Shown here: piece by piece, positions 16,530 through 25,849 of the stretch
How the letters are laid out: every line of letters begins with the position of its first letter
Numbering within the stretch: the first letter of the stretch is position 1
Assembly: GCF_001424405.1 (NCBI RefSeq)
Contig: NZ_LMPS01000005.1
Location: 558,001 to 622,000, forward strand
Reading direction: 5' to 3'
Length of the DNA stretch: 64,000 bases
DNA from: Dyadobacter sp. Leaf189
Lineage (GTDB): Bacteria > Bacteroidota > Bacteroidia > Cytophagales > Spirosomataceae
Position numbers and translations under genes: made by a program
Notes under the pieces: generated by a model
Told to the model about the DNA's origin: nothing
Database searches by the model: none
The model's input: only the letters and a program-made list of their open reading frames with translations

Positions 16530-17504
16530 TCATCTGATCGCCTTTGCAGCAGCCGTAAGCCGGGGCAGGATTTCGAATACGTCACCCACAACTCCGTAAT
16601 CTGCCGACTTAAAGAACGGCGCCTCAGGATCTTTGTTGATCACCACAATGCATTTGGATCCGTTCACGCCGGCCAGATGCTGTATCGCACCTGAAATACC
16701 GCAGGCGATATAAAGGTTGGGCGCCACTTTAATGCCGGTTTGGCCGATATGTTCATGATGCGGTCGCCAGTCGAGGTCGGAAACGGGCTTGGAGCATCCG
16801 GTAGCTGCGCCGAGTGCACTTGCCAGGTCGAGCAGCGCCTGCCAGTGTTCCGGACCTTTCATTCCGCGGCCTCCCGATACAATGATCTCGGCCTCAGTCA
16901 ATGACAATTCACCACTTGCTTTTTCTACATCAACTACATTCGCCTGAAAATCGGCATCGCGCAATGCAGGTGAAAACGGCTCTATGGTCGCACCGGCGGT
17001 ATTCAGTCCGGCTTCGTCTATTTCGATTGCATTCTTTCTTACCACCAGGAACTTGATCTCCGACTTGATCTCAGTTGTCGCAAATGCCTTGCCGGTGAAA
17101 ATGCTGCGGGTTACCTTAAATGTACCTTCTGTTTCGGGCAATGCAGTTACACCCGAGACTACACCGGCTTTCAACCTGGCCGCGGCCCTGGCAGCAATGG
17201 CGTCACCTAGTCCGGATTTTGGTAAAACAATGATTTGGCTTTGTTCCTGAGCAGATGCCTGCACCAGCACATCGGCATAGGCCAGACTGTTTTCATGAGC
17301 GAGCTTTTCACCAGCCGCGTGCAGCACTTTTTCAGCGCCATAATGGCCGGCCTTTTCGAGCTCGGCAGAACTTGCATCGCCAATTGCAAGTACAACCGCT
17401 TTTCCGTTTACCTGAGCGGCCACTTTCGCACCATAGGCGACTGTTTCCAGTGAAGTTTTTTTGATTGAACCGTTATCCAGTTCTATAAAGATCAATACGG
17501 ACAT
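16530..17504 (-). CDS. etfA: electron transfer flavoprotein alpha subunit
   Basis: A 324-residue EtfA. The C-terminal FAD domain is clear: VSGGRGMKGPEHWQALLDLA, LDWRPHHEHIGQTG and the signature YIACGISGAIQHLAGVNGSK, then INKDPEAPFFKSADYGVVGD. With EtfB it passes electrons from acyl-CoA dehydrogenases to the quinone pool. It follows etfB after a 29-base gap on the same strand and ends in a terminator. Confidence 0.96.
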   Translation of the reverse strand: MSVLIFIELDNGSIKKTSLETVAYGAKVAAQVNGKAVVLAIGDASSAELEKAGHYGAEKVLHAAGEKLAHENSLAYADVLVQASAQEQSQIIVLPKSGLGDAIAARAAARLKAGVVSGVTALPETEGTFKVTRSIFTGKAFATTEIKSEIKFLVVRKNAIEIDEAGLNTAGATIEPFSPALRDADFQANVVDVEKASGELSLTEAEIIVSGGRGMKGPEHWQALLDLASALGAATGCSKPVSDLDWRPHHEHIGQTGIKVAPNLYIACGISGAIQHLAGVNGSKCIVVINKDPEAPFFKSADYGVVGDVFEILPRLTAAAKAIR

Positions 17505-17533
17505 GATTTCTTGATTTAGATTTTGGATGAAGC

Positions 17534-18271
17534 TTAAAGAACCTTTGCTTCTGTTTGCAGCAGCCGAATCAGTGTCTCAGCCTCTGCTGCCGGGATCATC
17601 TTGCAGGCTCCTTTTGGAGCAGGAAGCGAGTAGGCCACAGGCGCGCTCATTTCCTCCGTTGCCACCGGCTCCACCACTTTGAGAGGCTTTGTTCTGGCTG
17701 TCATAATCCCGCGCATATTCGGAATTTTCCATTCTGCAATCGGTTCCTGGCAGCCGAGTACAAGCGGCAGGTTGGCTTTGAGGATCTCCTTTCCACCATC
17801 AATTTCACGCGTGATCGTGGCTGTGCTGCCTTCCAGTTCCAGTTTCATGACGGGCGAGTAGGAGTTGATCCCCAGCATTTCACCGACCATTCCGTGCACC
17901 ACGCCGCTATTATAATCGATGGATTCCCGGCCCATTAAAATCAGGTCGTAGTTTTCCTCCCGGGCAATCGCCGCGATCTGCACCGCAGTGAAGTAGGAAT
18001 CCAGCGGCTCTGCATTGATACGAATAGCATCATCTGCGCCGATAGCCAGCGCTTTGCGGATCTGCGGCTCTGCATCGGCTTCTCCTACGTGCAGCACCGT
18101 GAGCGTACCGCCTGTTTTTTCCTTCAATTCAACACCCCTTGCAAGTGCATAATCGTCGTAAGGCCCGATAATATATTGCACCCCCGCTTTGTTCAGCCGG
18201 GTATTGTTATCGGTGAAAGTTATTTTGGATGTTGTATCGGGTACATTGGTAATACAAACGAGAATTTTCAT
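17534..18271 (-). CDS. etfB: electron transfer flavoprotein beta subunit
   Basis: A 245-residue EtfB beginning MKILVCITNVPDTTSKI, with YDDYALARGVELKEKTGG, the ETF beta signature region LILMGRESIDYNSGVVHGMVGEML and the usual AMP-binding fold. It forms the cytoplasmic heterodimer with EtfA. It is the first gene of the two-gene etfBA unit and is divergent from the TPR gene at 18364. Confidence 0.96.
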   Translation of the reverse strand: MKILVCITNVPDTTSKITFTDNNTRLNKAGVQYIIGPYDDYALARGVELKEKTGGTLTVLHVGEADAEPQIRKALAIGADDAIRINAEPLDSYFTAVQIAAIAREENYDLILMGRESIDYNSGVVHGMVGEMLGINSYSPVMKLELEGSTATITREIDGGKEILKANLPLVLGCQEPIAEWKIPNMRGIMTARTKPLKVVEPVATEEMSAPVAYSLPAPKGACKMIPAAEAETLIRLLQTEAKVL

Positions 18272-18363
18272 GAGTATTTGGTTACCTGTATTATGTTTGT
18301 GACAAAACCTTTGACGGGCAAATTAAAGGAAATAGAAATAGTATGCAAGCATAATACTTTGCA

Positions 18364-18690
18364 ATGAGCAGCACATTACTGACCAACTTACTGGCATTTT
18401 ACGAGGAGGATCCCAACGATCCATTTAACATTTACGCACTTGCAATCGAGTACATGAAATCGGATGCAGGTCAGGCGGAAGTGTATTTTAACAAACTGCT
18501 GGATGGTCACGCAGATTATCTTCCAACTTACTATCACGCTGGCGCATTTTTTGCAGAAAGTGGCGAGGTTAAAAAAGCTGAGGAAATTTATCAGAAAGGT
18601 GTGGAACTTGCTCGGAGGCAAAACAATGCCAAAGCGTTACGTGAGTTGCAGGGTGCTTACAATAATTTACTCGACGAGCTCGAAGACTGA
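18364..18690 (+). CDS. small tetratricopeptide repeat protein
   Basis: A 108-residue all-helical protein with about two TPR units: DPFNIYALAIEYMKSDAGQAEVYFN, then LPTYYHAGAFFAESGEVKKAEEIYQKGVELARRQN. It has no signal peptide. TPRs mediate protein binding; the partner is unknown. An exact -7 match, TATGTTTG, occurs at 18292-18299 upstream but lacks a -33 element. Confidence 0.85.
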   Translation: MSSTLLTNLLAFYEEDPNDPFNIYALAIEYMKSDAGQAEVYFNKLLDGHADYLPTYYHAGAFFAESGEVKKAEEIYQKGVELARRQNNAKALRELQGAYNNLLDELED

Positions 18691-18857
18691 GTTATTTTGT
18701 GTAAAAATTTGGATAAATGCCCTAAAATGCGCTATATTCGTGTATAGTTCTATATTTTGCCAGCGACTCTCCGGCATTTATAATTCTTCCTCATCAATAT
18801 TTAGCCCGATTTTTTAAAATAGCTTTCCTTGTAGGTCACCGGGAGAGACATTTACTT

Positions 18858-19226
18858 ATGCACAGCATTATGGAAAAAGAACTGTTTATACCACAAGTAG
18901 TAAAGTGGGCCAAAGCCCACGGATTTAAGGACATTCAGGCTAATATAGAAGGCTACGAAACCCCGAAATCCTATGAAAGGGCAGCCGACAATGCTAAGTT
19001 TACTCCTGACGTTACGGGAGTGAATATGTTCAACAGACACTACCTGGAAGTCTCTATCAAGAGCGATCAGATGAGAGGCAATATCTCCAAATGGAAACTG
19101 CTGAGTGAATTGGCAGGAATGAAAGGGGCAAAGCTGTATCTTATGGCGCCACGCGGGCACGTACGTTTCACACGTGAGATCATTGACCAGTACAACATTC
19201 CCGCAGAAGTGGTGAAAATTGACTGA
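18858..19226 (+). CDS. uncharacterised 122-residue protein, possible nuclease-like fold
   Basis: A soluble protein not recognised as a named family. It begins with a helix (FIPQVVKWAKAHGFKDIQAN). The core is FTPDVTGVNMFNRHYLEVSIK, followed by KWKLLSELAGMKGAKLYLMA. The order helix, P-D-x-T-G strand, a strand ending in Lys, helix, strand recalls the PD-(D/E)XK core, but the expected acidic residue two before the Lys is Ser here, so catalysis is doubtful. A second ATG five residues in (MEKEL) may be the true start. A terminator follows. Confidence 0.6.
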   Translation: MHSIMEKELFIPQVVKWAKAHGFKDIQANIEGYETPKSYERAADNAKFTPDVTGVNMFNRHYLEVSIKSDQMRGNISKWKLLSELAGMKGAKLYLMAPRGHVRFTREIIDQYNIPAEVVKID

Positions 19227-19242
19227 CCAAATTGAAATGCAA

Positions 19243-19280
19243 ACAGGTGGCGCTTCTCTAAGGAGCGTCACCTGTTTTTT
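19243..19280 (+). terminator. intrinsic terminator
   Basis: ACAGGTGGCGCT pairs with AGCGTCACCTGT (one G-U pair) and is followed by TTTTTT. It lies 17 bases after the 122-residue protein gene. Confidence 0.9.
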
Positions 19281-19359
19281 GTGCATCCTGGGATTTTGAA
19301 TGGTTTGTTAATAGTCAGGTTTTGTCATTGAAGTGTCATTAAATGACAAAAACAAAACT

Positions 19360-20664
19360 CTACACTTCTGGATACTTCCATTCCCCGCGGTACTCCCGGC
19401 TTAGCAGCTTGTTTGCCTCTGCATCGCCTTCGATCGTTTCTTTTTCTCCGTCCCACACAATACTTCTGCCGAGCTTGTAAGACAGCATTCCCAGCAGCGC
19501 CACGTTTGTCGAACGCTGGCCCACCTCGATCTCGCAGATCGGCGGCTTGTTGGTTTTAATTGAATTCAGGAAATTGGCCCAGAGTTCCTGGATATTCTGA
19601 TCGTCGGGCTTATTCAGCTTCGCATCTTCGTGGATAACGGGCTTTTTCGGGTCAGTCGGATAGAATGTCCATCCGTCTAGCCAGCCCATGTGGAAAGTAC
19701 CTTCCGTTCCGTAGAAATAAACGCCAACAGCTTGCTGAGGGTGGGTTTTCTCCGCATTGTTTGCGGCAAAATTACGATGTTCCCATTCCAGCGTAAAGCC
19801 GTCGAAATCGTAAACAGCTACCTGGTGATCGGGCGCGTCCGTATTATCCTGGCGAATTGCGCGACCTCCGGTGGAGTATATCTTCTTCGGGTACTTCTGC
19901 TCCGACCACCACAAAACCTGATCAAGCCAGTGAATTCCCCAGTCGCCCAGCGTACCGTTGGCAAAGTTGAGGTAATTACGAAACCCTCTTGGTGTGATCG
20001 TCTTATTATAAGGTACCAAAGGCGCAGGTCCGCAGTAAAAGTCCCAGTCAAGACCTTGTGGCGGCTCCTGATCGGGCGTTTTCTGTCCCGGGCCTCCGCC
20101 ATAATGAACAAATGCACGCGCCATTCCAATCTTGCCCGCTTTCCCGGATTTCAGAAACTGCATTCCTGAAACATTATGAGGCGAGACGCGCCTGTGCGTA
20201 CCTACCTGCACAATTCTGCCGTGTTTGCGCGTGGCGTTTACCATTGCACGTCCTTCTTTAATGGTGTGCGAAATGGGTTTTTCCACGTACACGTGCGCAC
20301 CTGACTCTATTGCCGCAATGCAGCAGAGTGCGTGCCAATGGTCCGGCGTGGCAACGATCACGATCTCGGGCTTTTCCTTCGCCAGCATTTCACGATAATC
20401 CCTGTACAGCTTCGGCTTATCTGGTGAGAGCTTGGAAAAAACTTCCGCACACGTTTTCAGCTGGTTCTGATCTACGTCACAAAGCGCCACCAGCTTTGAC
20501 TCGCCTGCCTGCATGGCGCAACGCAGGATATTGGTACCCCACCAGCCCGCACCGATCAATGCAGTTTTGTACGGAGATGCTCTCCTCAGGGCAGTTAATA
20601 ACGGCAGCGAAGAAAACGCCGCTCCCGCCAATGCAGATTTTTCAATAAAACTCCTGCGATCCAT
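19360..20664 (-). CDS. exported Gfo/Idh/MocA family oxidoreductase
   Basis: A 434-residue protein with a Tat-like N-terminus (MDRRSFIEKSALAGAAFSSL), a Rossmann motif ALIGAGWWGTNILR near 34-47, and the EKPISH segment carrying the catalytic Lys of the family. The C-terminal part has GDWGIHWLDQVLWW and the long beta-sheet domain. Such proteins oxidise sugars or act on glycosidic bonds with tightly bound NAD(H). With the esterase gene next door it probably acts on a plant or surface glycan; the substrate is unknown. Confidence 0.88.
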   Translation of the reverse strand: MDRRSFIEKSALAGAAFSSLPLLTALRRASPYKTALIGAGWWGTNILRCAMQAGESKLVALCDVDQNQLKTCAEVFSKLSPDKPKLYRDYREMLAKEKPEIVIVATPDHWHALCCIAAIESGAHVYVEKPISHTIKEGRAMVNATRKHGRIVQVGTHRRVSPHNVSGMQFLKSGKAGKIGMARAFVHYGGGPGQKTPDQEPPQGLDWDFYCGPAPLVPYNKTITPRGFRNYLNFANGTLGDWGIHWLDQVLWWSEQKYPKKIYSTGGRAIRQDNTDAPDHQVAVYDFDGFTLEWEHRNFAANNAEKTHPQQAVGVYFYGTEGTFHMGWLDGWTFYPTDPKKPVIHEDAKLNKPDDQNIQELWANFLNSIKTNKPPICEIEVGQRSTNVALLGMLSYKLGRSIVWDGEKETIEGDAEANKLLSREYRGEWKYPEV

Positions 20665-20719
20665 AATTTTATAATATCGTTTGTTGGGATTGGAAGATGC
20701 TCACTCATTCAATCATTTC

Positions 20720-22021
20720 TCATTGCTTCCCCTTCAACTTCTCCACCAGCCAGTTATTCATAATATCTCTCTCTTCCTGGTAAGTCCAGTGGCCGGTATC
20801 CTGGTACAGTTTCAGTTCTTTGGGCGCGGTGGTTACGTTGTAGGCAGCATACATGGAAGTAGGCGGACAGGTTTCGTCGTTAAAACCCCATATGTACAAT
20901 CCAGGCACTTTTACGCGTCTTGCGAAATTAACCACATCATAGTAGCCCACAGTCGCCACTTTCGCATTCGTATTATTGACACTAACTCCGTTTTTGTCAA
21001 AGTAATGAGGCCAGCCGCCTGCCCGGCCGTGCAGGTAACCCGTTACATCACTCAATGCAGGGTAAAATGCGCCCAGCCATTTTACGCGGGGATCGAGACC
21101 GGCTGTTACGATTGACAATGCGCCACCCTGGCTGCCGCCGGTAACCGCAAGGTTGGTGCCGTCGAACTGCGGCAGACTAACAAGGAAATCGTTGGCACGC
21201 ACGCAACCGAGATATACCTTTTTATAGACGAATTTGTCCCTGTCGTCAAGATTGTAAGCAGGATACCCGTTCAAAGCACCTTGTCCAAGATCAATGTAAA
21301 CCGACGGGTCCATTGTGACCGGAATCCCGTGAATGCCGATTTCGAGTGTGATAATCTCCTTATCAGCAGTGGCGACGTCACCATAATAGCCACGGACTCC
21401 CGCACCAGGTACCCGCAGTAATGCAGGATATTTACCTTCCTTTTTCGGGATACTCAAAATACCGTAAACCCTTACACCTGGTCTGTTATTTTGCAGGTTA
21501 AGGTGATACACATTTGTTTTTTCTGTGCAGCGCTCAGGCAGCAGCGTCATTTTTGCATCCATTGGTACAGCAGCCAGCTCCTTTTTTGCATTGGCCCAGA
21601 ATGTATCGAAGTCTTCCGGGTTTGAAACCGTCGGCTGAATTTTCAGTGGTTCAAATGCGGCAGTAGCCAGACCGCGGAACTCGCCTCCGTCTACATTGGC
21701 CCAAACAATACACCTCAGAAAACCGGGTGCTTTCAATGTGCCGCCGTCAATGGTCAGTTTTCCATCGGCAGCAGTTTTGCTTTCTTTAATAGTCGGGTCC
21801 ATCTTCTCCAACCCAATTTCATATCGCAGCTGCGCATTTTTGACCGGAAATCCATTTCTCAGGACTTGTACGGTGAACTGCACTTTTTCGCCCGTTTTGT
21901 AAGTCCAGTCCTCATGATTGGTACTCACAATTACTTCCACGGGCCGGCGCGCGGGCTGTGCCTGAAGTGTCAGGACGGTTAGCCAAAAGAAAAGCTGGCA
22001 GAGCAGGAGACGATTTTTCAT
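20720..22021 (-). CDS. secreted CE7-type acetyl (xylan) esterase
   Basis: A 433-residue protein with a signal peptide (MKNRLLLCQLFFWLTVLTLQAQ), an Ig-like N-terminal domain (about 25-135) and an alpha/beta hydrolase of the acetylxylan esterase/cephalosporin deacetylase family. The nucleophile elbow is GGSQGGALS; the acid and His appear in WGFNDETCPP and QDTGHW. It removes acetyl groups from oligosaccharides in the periplasm. The gene lies 55 bases upstream of the Gfo/Idh gene, same strand, likely the same transcript. Confidence 0.88.
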   Translation of the reverse strand: MKNRLLLCQLFFWLTVLTLQAQPARRPVEVIVSTNHEDWTYKTGEKVQFTVQVLRNGFPVKNAQLRYEIGLEKMDPTIKESKTAADGKLTIDGGTLKAPGFLRCIVWANVDGGEFRGLATAAFEPLKIQPTVSNPEDFDTFWANAKKELAAVPMDAKMTLLPERCTEKTNVYHLNLQNNRPGVRVYGILSIPKKEGKYPALLRVPGAGVRGYYGDVATADKEIITLEIGIHGIPVTMDPSVYIDLGQGALNGYPAYNLDDRDKFVYKKVYLGCVRANDFLVSLPQFDGTNLAVTGGSQGGALSIVTAGLDPRVKWLGAFYPALSDVTGYLHGRAGGWPHYFDKNGVSVNNTNAKVATVGYYDVVNFARRVKVPGLYIWGFNDETCPPTSMYAAYNVTTAPKELKLYQDTGHWTYQEERDIMNNWLVEKLKGKQ

Positions 22022-22180
22022 AGAATAATAAATGATCTTTCTTATTTGTAAATAGATTTAGAGATGAAGGGTAAAGTTGCAAAACCACGAATTCTTTGTC
22101 TGAACGATGATAATTTTTCAAAATCAACCCAAATTTGCTTTGTCAACCGAAGTTGTTTTTTGATTCAAATCCGCAACAAA

Positions 22181-22927
22181 TTGGAATTAACAAGAATAAA
22201 TAAGTTTATCAGCGAGACAGGTTACTGCTCACGCCGCGAGGCCGACAAGCTGATTGAGCAGGGAAAGGTTACATTAAATGGGAAAGTGGCGGTGCTAGGC
22301 GACAAGGCTTCGGCAGCTGACGATGTACGTGTGAATGGAAAACTCCTGAAAGCGAAAAAGGCAGGAGTGTACATCGCATTCAACAAGCCGGTGGGAATTA
22401 CCTGTACTACGGAGAAAAATGTAAAAGGTAACATCATTGACTATATCCGCCACAAGGAACGCATTTTCCCGATCGGCAGACTGGACAAACCTTCGGAAGG
22501 GCTGATATTCCTGACCAGCGACGGAGATATCGTCAACAAAATCCTGCGCGCCGGCAATAACCACGAGAAAGAATACGTGGTGACGGTCAACAAGCCCATT
22601 ACCGACGGGTTCATCGAAAGAATGGGCGCAGGCGTTCCGGTACTCGGAACGGTCACGCGGAAGTGCGTCGTAGAAAAGGAGGGTAGCTTCGTGTTCAGGG
22701 TCATTCTTACACAGGGACTTAACCGGCAGATACGCAGAATGTGCGAATTCCTGGGGTACCAGGTGACTAAATTGAAAAGAGTGCGTATAATGAATGTGAC
22801 ACTTGACGGTCTGCCGGTAGGTAAGTGGCGCGATCTCACTGAGGAGGAAATGGCGGAAATCAATGCGGCCGTCGAGAGTTCTGTTAAAACACAGGAAGGT
22901 TCGGTGATTGACAACTGGGAAGAATAA
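22181..22927 (+). CDS. rluF: 23S rRNA pseudouridine synthase, RluF type
   Basis: About 248 residues if it starts at the TTG at 22181 ([14 protein letters not shown]), where the S4 domain begins. The frame is open to an ATG at 22064, but that extension (residues with Cys and Phe runs) does not look like part of the family. The S4 domain [20 protein letters not shown] is followed by the pseudouridine synthase core with [18 protein letters not shown] (catalytic Asp) and [18 protein letters not shown]. RluF modifies U2604 in 23S rRNA. The start is uncertain; the function is fairly sure. Confidence 0.88.
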   Translation: MELTRINKFISETGYCSRREADKLIEQGKVTLNGKVAVLGDKASAADDVRVNGKLLKAKKAGVYIAFNKPVGITCTTEKNVKGNIIDYIRHKERIFPIGRLDKPSEGLIFLTSDGDIVNKILRAGNNHEKEYVVTVNKPITDGFIERMGAGVPVLGTVTRKCVVEKEGSFVFRVILTQGLNRQIRRMCEFLGYQVTKLKRVRIMNVTLDGLPVGKWRDLTEEEMAEINAAVESSVKTQEGSVIDNWEE

Positions 22928-23023
22928 GAAAATGTCGGGTTGTAGCCGGCTCGCTGCGTGAAAAGTTTATCGGATTTATTTAAATTTAAACGTAAATATT
23001 CATATAGCCAGTCACTTGCTGCC

Positions 23024-23728
23024 ATGAAGTACCTCCCGCTTTTTCTGTTTACTACATTGCTGGCTGTTTCCGCAAATGCACAATCCGGCAAAAACACTTA
23101 CCAGGTAAAAACAGGAAATGACGCAAATAAGGTGATACCCTACGAAGGCCGGTACCAGTTCCCCGACTTTCGCGACGGGGAGGTATTTTTCAGGAATGGT
23201 AATAGTTCGAGGGCAAAGATGAATTACAACAGGGTGCACGGAGAAGTGATGTTTATCAGTCCGGCGCGTGACACCATGCTTTTCGCCAACGCAGATTACA
23301 TCAATCACATTTTGATTGCAAACGACATTTTCTACTATCAGAAGGGCCACGGACACGTGCGACTCGAACGCGATCTCGGTGATGTGAAGCTGGGCAGAAA
23401 GGAGTTTCTTGCCAAAATGGATCACGAAAAAAATGCTGCTTACGGGCAGTACTCGTCTACGTCCGCGATTTCCAGCTACTCTACTTTTGTAAACTCAACT
23501 GGTGAATACCAGTTTTTGAATGTCAACGAGAGAGTAATGCTCGCCAGGCGCGCAGTCTTTTTCTTTATTGATAAAAACAACATATTATATGTTGCCAACC
23601 GGAACAATCTCCTGAAAGTTTTCCCATCAAAAAAGAGCGCAGTTAACAAATACCTCCGGGAAAACCAGGTGAACTTCGAATCAGCAGGAGACCTGGAAAA
23701 AGCGATTGTTTTTTGCAATGAGCTTTGA
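23024..23728 (+). CDS. secreted protein of unknown function
   Basis: A 234-residue protein with a signal peptide (MKYLPLFLFTTLLAVSANAQ). The ATG at 23024 is preferred over an upstream in-frame GTG at 22958. The mature part is basic and beta-rich, with GRYQFPDFRDGEVFFRNGNS near 41-60, MNYNRVHGEVMFISPARDTM and a basic C-terminus. No domain is recognised. It resembles the many exported Cytophagales proteins with a repeated 'strand-turn' layout; function unknown. Confidence 0.7.
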   Translation: MKYLPLFLFTTLLAVSANAQSGKNTYQVKTGNDANKVIPYEGRYQFPDFRDGEVFFRNGNSSRAKMNYNRVHGEVMFISPARDTMLFANADYINHILIANDIFYYQKGHGHVRLERDLGDVKLGRKEFLAKMDHEKNAAYGQYSSTSAISSYSTFVNSTGEYQFLNVNERVMLARRAVFFFIDKNNILYVANRNNLLKVFPSKKSAVNKYLRENQVNFESAGDLEKAIVFCNEL

Positions 23729-23809
23729 CGTTTAATAGTCATACACAAAAGATGAGACCGAATAATAATTAGAATGAAACCGTTAAATAGTGGGTGGGCC
23801 AACATGTAA

Positions 23810-23839
23810 TTTGTAACATCCGCTTGAACTTTATACTTG
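23810..23839 (+). promoter_or_regulatory. promoter of the lipoprotein gene
   Basis: TTTG at 23810-23813 and TATACTTG at 23832-23839 (one mismatch to TAnnTTTG) are separated by 18 bases, the same spacing as in the promoter at 4143. The ATG follows 28 bases later. Confidence 0.55.
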
Positions 23840-23867
23840 TGCCAAAATCAACCAAAATGGCGCAGTT

Positions 23868-24638
23868 ATGAAAAAAATCTCCCTTCAATTTGCAGCATTA
23901 TTGACGATGCTCTTCCTTTTTAGCTTCTCATGTGAAGACCACGTGGTGCCTCAAACGCCGGAAATAGTGCCGGTTCTCTCGACATTGCCTATGGATATTT
24001 CAGCCGGAGGAAAGCTGAATCTCAGAATGGCATTCCAGAACTTGGGAAATGTCCAAATCACGTCCTATGGTATAGCTTATTCGCCAGCATTCTACGATCT
24101 CAGCTTATCATATTCGGAGATGCCTACGATAGATTATGAAAAGCAAGAGTTTACAGGAAGTCCCGCGCTTGGAAACCTAAGCAATTCCGCGGCAACTGCG
24201 CCTAAGGGCTTTTTTGCATTATACTATCGCGCCTATGCAATGTTAGGCAATGGAAAAACTGTTTACGGAAACGTGATGAAGTATAGCCCGGACCTTGGGG
24301 GAAAGGCGGTAGTAGAAGTGTTCGGAAGCCCTGAACTTAACAAGCCTTATAACACCGGATATATTGTCAAGGACATAGGAAGCAAGGTAATACTGGAATA
24401 TGGACTAGTTTATTCGTACAATGTTGCCGCTAATCAGGCGATAAATCCTGCTCCGACTGTGGCTGATCATAAAAATGCCACAATGGCAAACATACTAGCT
24501 CCAAAAAACGAAATGCTCCTGGGAGTCAAGCTAGCGATTACAGAGCCTGCTCTCAATGAAATGTATATCAGATCTTATGTAATCTACGCAGACCAAACTG
24601 TGGATTATGGTAAGTTCACCCTTCACGTAAAGAAGTAA
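23868..24638 (+). CDS. lipoprotein of unknown function
   Basis: A 256-residue protein with a lipoprotein signal ending FSFSC (Cys22) and an acidic tail behind it (EDHVVPQTPE). Two similar beta-sandwich halves seem likely: one spans NLGNVQITSYGIAYSP and the other DIGSKVILEYGLVYSY. This pattern recalls fibronectin-like modules of the kind found in Bacteroidota surface lipoproteins. No enzyme motif is seen. It is a single-gene unit with its own promoter and terminator. Confidence 0.7.
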   Translation: MKKISLQFAALLTMLFLFSFSCEDHVVPQTPEIVPVLSTLPMDISAGGKLNLRMAFQNLGNVQITSYGIAYSPAFYDLSLSYSEMPTIDYEKQEFTGSPALGNLSNSAATAPKGFFALYYRAYAMLGNGKTVYGNVMKYSPDLGGKAVVEVFGSPELNKPYNTGYIVKDIGSKVILEYGLVYSYNVAANQAINPAPTVADHKNATMANILAPKNEMLLGVKLAITEPALNEMYIRSYVIYADQTVDYGKFTLHVKK

Positions 24639-24663
24639 CAGCAGAGAGAACCTGATCTAAATC

Positions 24664-24708
24664 GAAATCAAAAAGCCATTTCAGGTAATGAAATGGCTTT
24701 TTGATTTC
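24664..24708. terminator. bidirectional terminator with a 20-bp perfect stem
   Basis: Positions 24664-24683 pair perfectly with 24689-24708 around the loop GGTAA. Runs of A and T in the stem give a U-tract on both strands. It sits between convergent genes ending at 24638 and 24722. Confidence 0.92.
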
Positions 24709-24721
24709 TTGGCACAACGAA

Positions 24722-25711
24722 CTACATCAAAATATTATTCACCGCCGTAATAGGCGCGGGAATGGAAGTCTCATTTAGCATTTCACGCAAATCGATCTCG
24801 ATCGTGCGGCAGATTGACGTCATAGGGACATCGTTAATCGCGTTTTCAAAGGGATTTTCGCTTGTATCTCCCACAATTTCCATTGTATGGAAAACCCACG
24901 CGATCAGGACATAACTTGGTATCGCCAGAAAAATCAATCCGTCGCCCAGCTTGGCAAATTCATTGATCAGCCCGAATGGGAGGGCAAGAATGAAAAGCCA
25001 CACGAACACTTTGCTGAAATATGCATACTGGCGGGGAAAAGGAAAGTTCTTGATCCGCTCGGCAGCGCCCTGCTGGTTGTAAAACTCCTGCACCAGGTTC
25101 ATCATATGAAAGTAAAACAGCTCATTGATCCGCCCCGCCCGGAACTCGTCGTCGAGCTGCTTCGCCTGCGCTTTCATAATATGGGTCGCCGGGTTTTTGC
25201 GGGTCTGGTAGAAGGCGGCTTCGTCGGCAGGTAAAAAGCGGTTTAGCATATCCGGCATCGACTGGTCGGCGGGAATGTGCTGTTCTTCCACGACTGCATT
25301 GGCCGTCGCGCCCGGATCGTTCCAAACGCTTTTAGACCGCAACTGAATGCGGACTGCATTAACGTAAGCAATGTGCCGGTGGATCAGTTGCGCCTTCACT
25401 GATCCTTTACCCGTCCCTTCGGATTGAATGTAGGTACAAGTTGTTGCACCGAAAGTGCGGCTCGCATTTACGATCGCGCCCCAGATGCGGCGTGCTTCCC
25501 ACAGCCGGTCGTAAGACGAATTGTTTTTAAAACCCACGTAAAAGGCAACCGCGGTACCGATCAGACCAATCGGGACAAATGAAACGCCGAGCGTGTGGCC
25601 CGACAAATAGCTTATCGCGCAAAGTGCGGAGGCGTAAAGGAAAAAGAACACCAGGGTTTTCCAGGCGAAGGAAAGGACGATTCCCAGCTTGATCTCGCGG
25701 GCAGTATACAT
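24722..25711 (-). CDS. bestrophin family membrane protein
   Basis: A 329-residue protein of the bestrophin (UPF0187) family. Diagnostic is GFKNNSSYDRLWEARRIWGAIVNASR (written here in two overlapping parts: GFKNNSSYDRLWEARR and RRIWGAIVNASR). Several membrane helices are visible: about 15-35, 38-58, 229-250 and 255-275. Bacterial bestrophins form pentameric ion channels. It stands alone between the LytTR operon and a bidirectional terminator. Confidence 0.9.
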   Translation of the reverse strand: MYTAREIKLGIVLSFAWKTLVFFFLYASALCAISYLSGHTLGVSFVPIGLIGTAVAFYVGFKNNSSYDRLWEARRIWGAIVNASRTFGATTCTYIQSEGTGKGSVKAQLIHRHIAYVNAVRIQLRSKSVWNDPGATANAVVEEQHIPADQSMPDMLNRFLPADEAAFYQTRKNPATHIMKAQAKQLDDEFRAGRINELFYFHMMNLVQEFYNQQGAAERIKNFPFPRQYAYFSKVFVWLFILALPFGLINEFAKLGDGLIFLAIPSYVLIAWVFHTMEIVGDTSENPFENAINDVPMTSICRTIEIDLREMLNETSIPAPITAVNNILM

Positions 25712-25849
25712 GGTAGTTTAGTAGAAATTGTAATGCTGCAAATCTTTCCCTTTTTCTCCTAAGCCGAGCCGACTTTCTGGGCGAAGCGGAAATAATGCAA
25801 ATCAAACAGCCAAATTGCAAGTGTAAAACGGGCTTCCTGTATCCTTATA

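Noticed and set aside
22441-23097. Minus-strand frame of 218 codons overlapping the pseudouridine synthase gene
   Set aside because: Antisense shadow; the plus-strand product carries S4 and PSI motifs.
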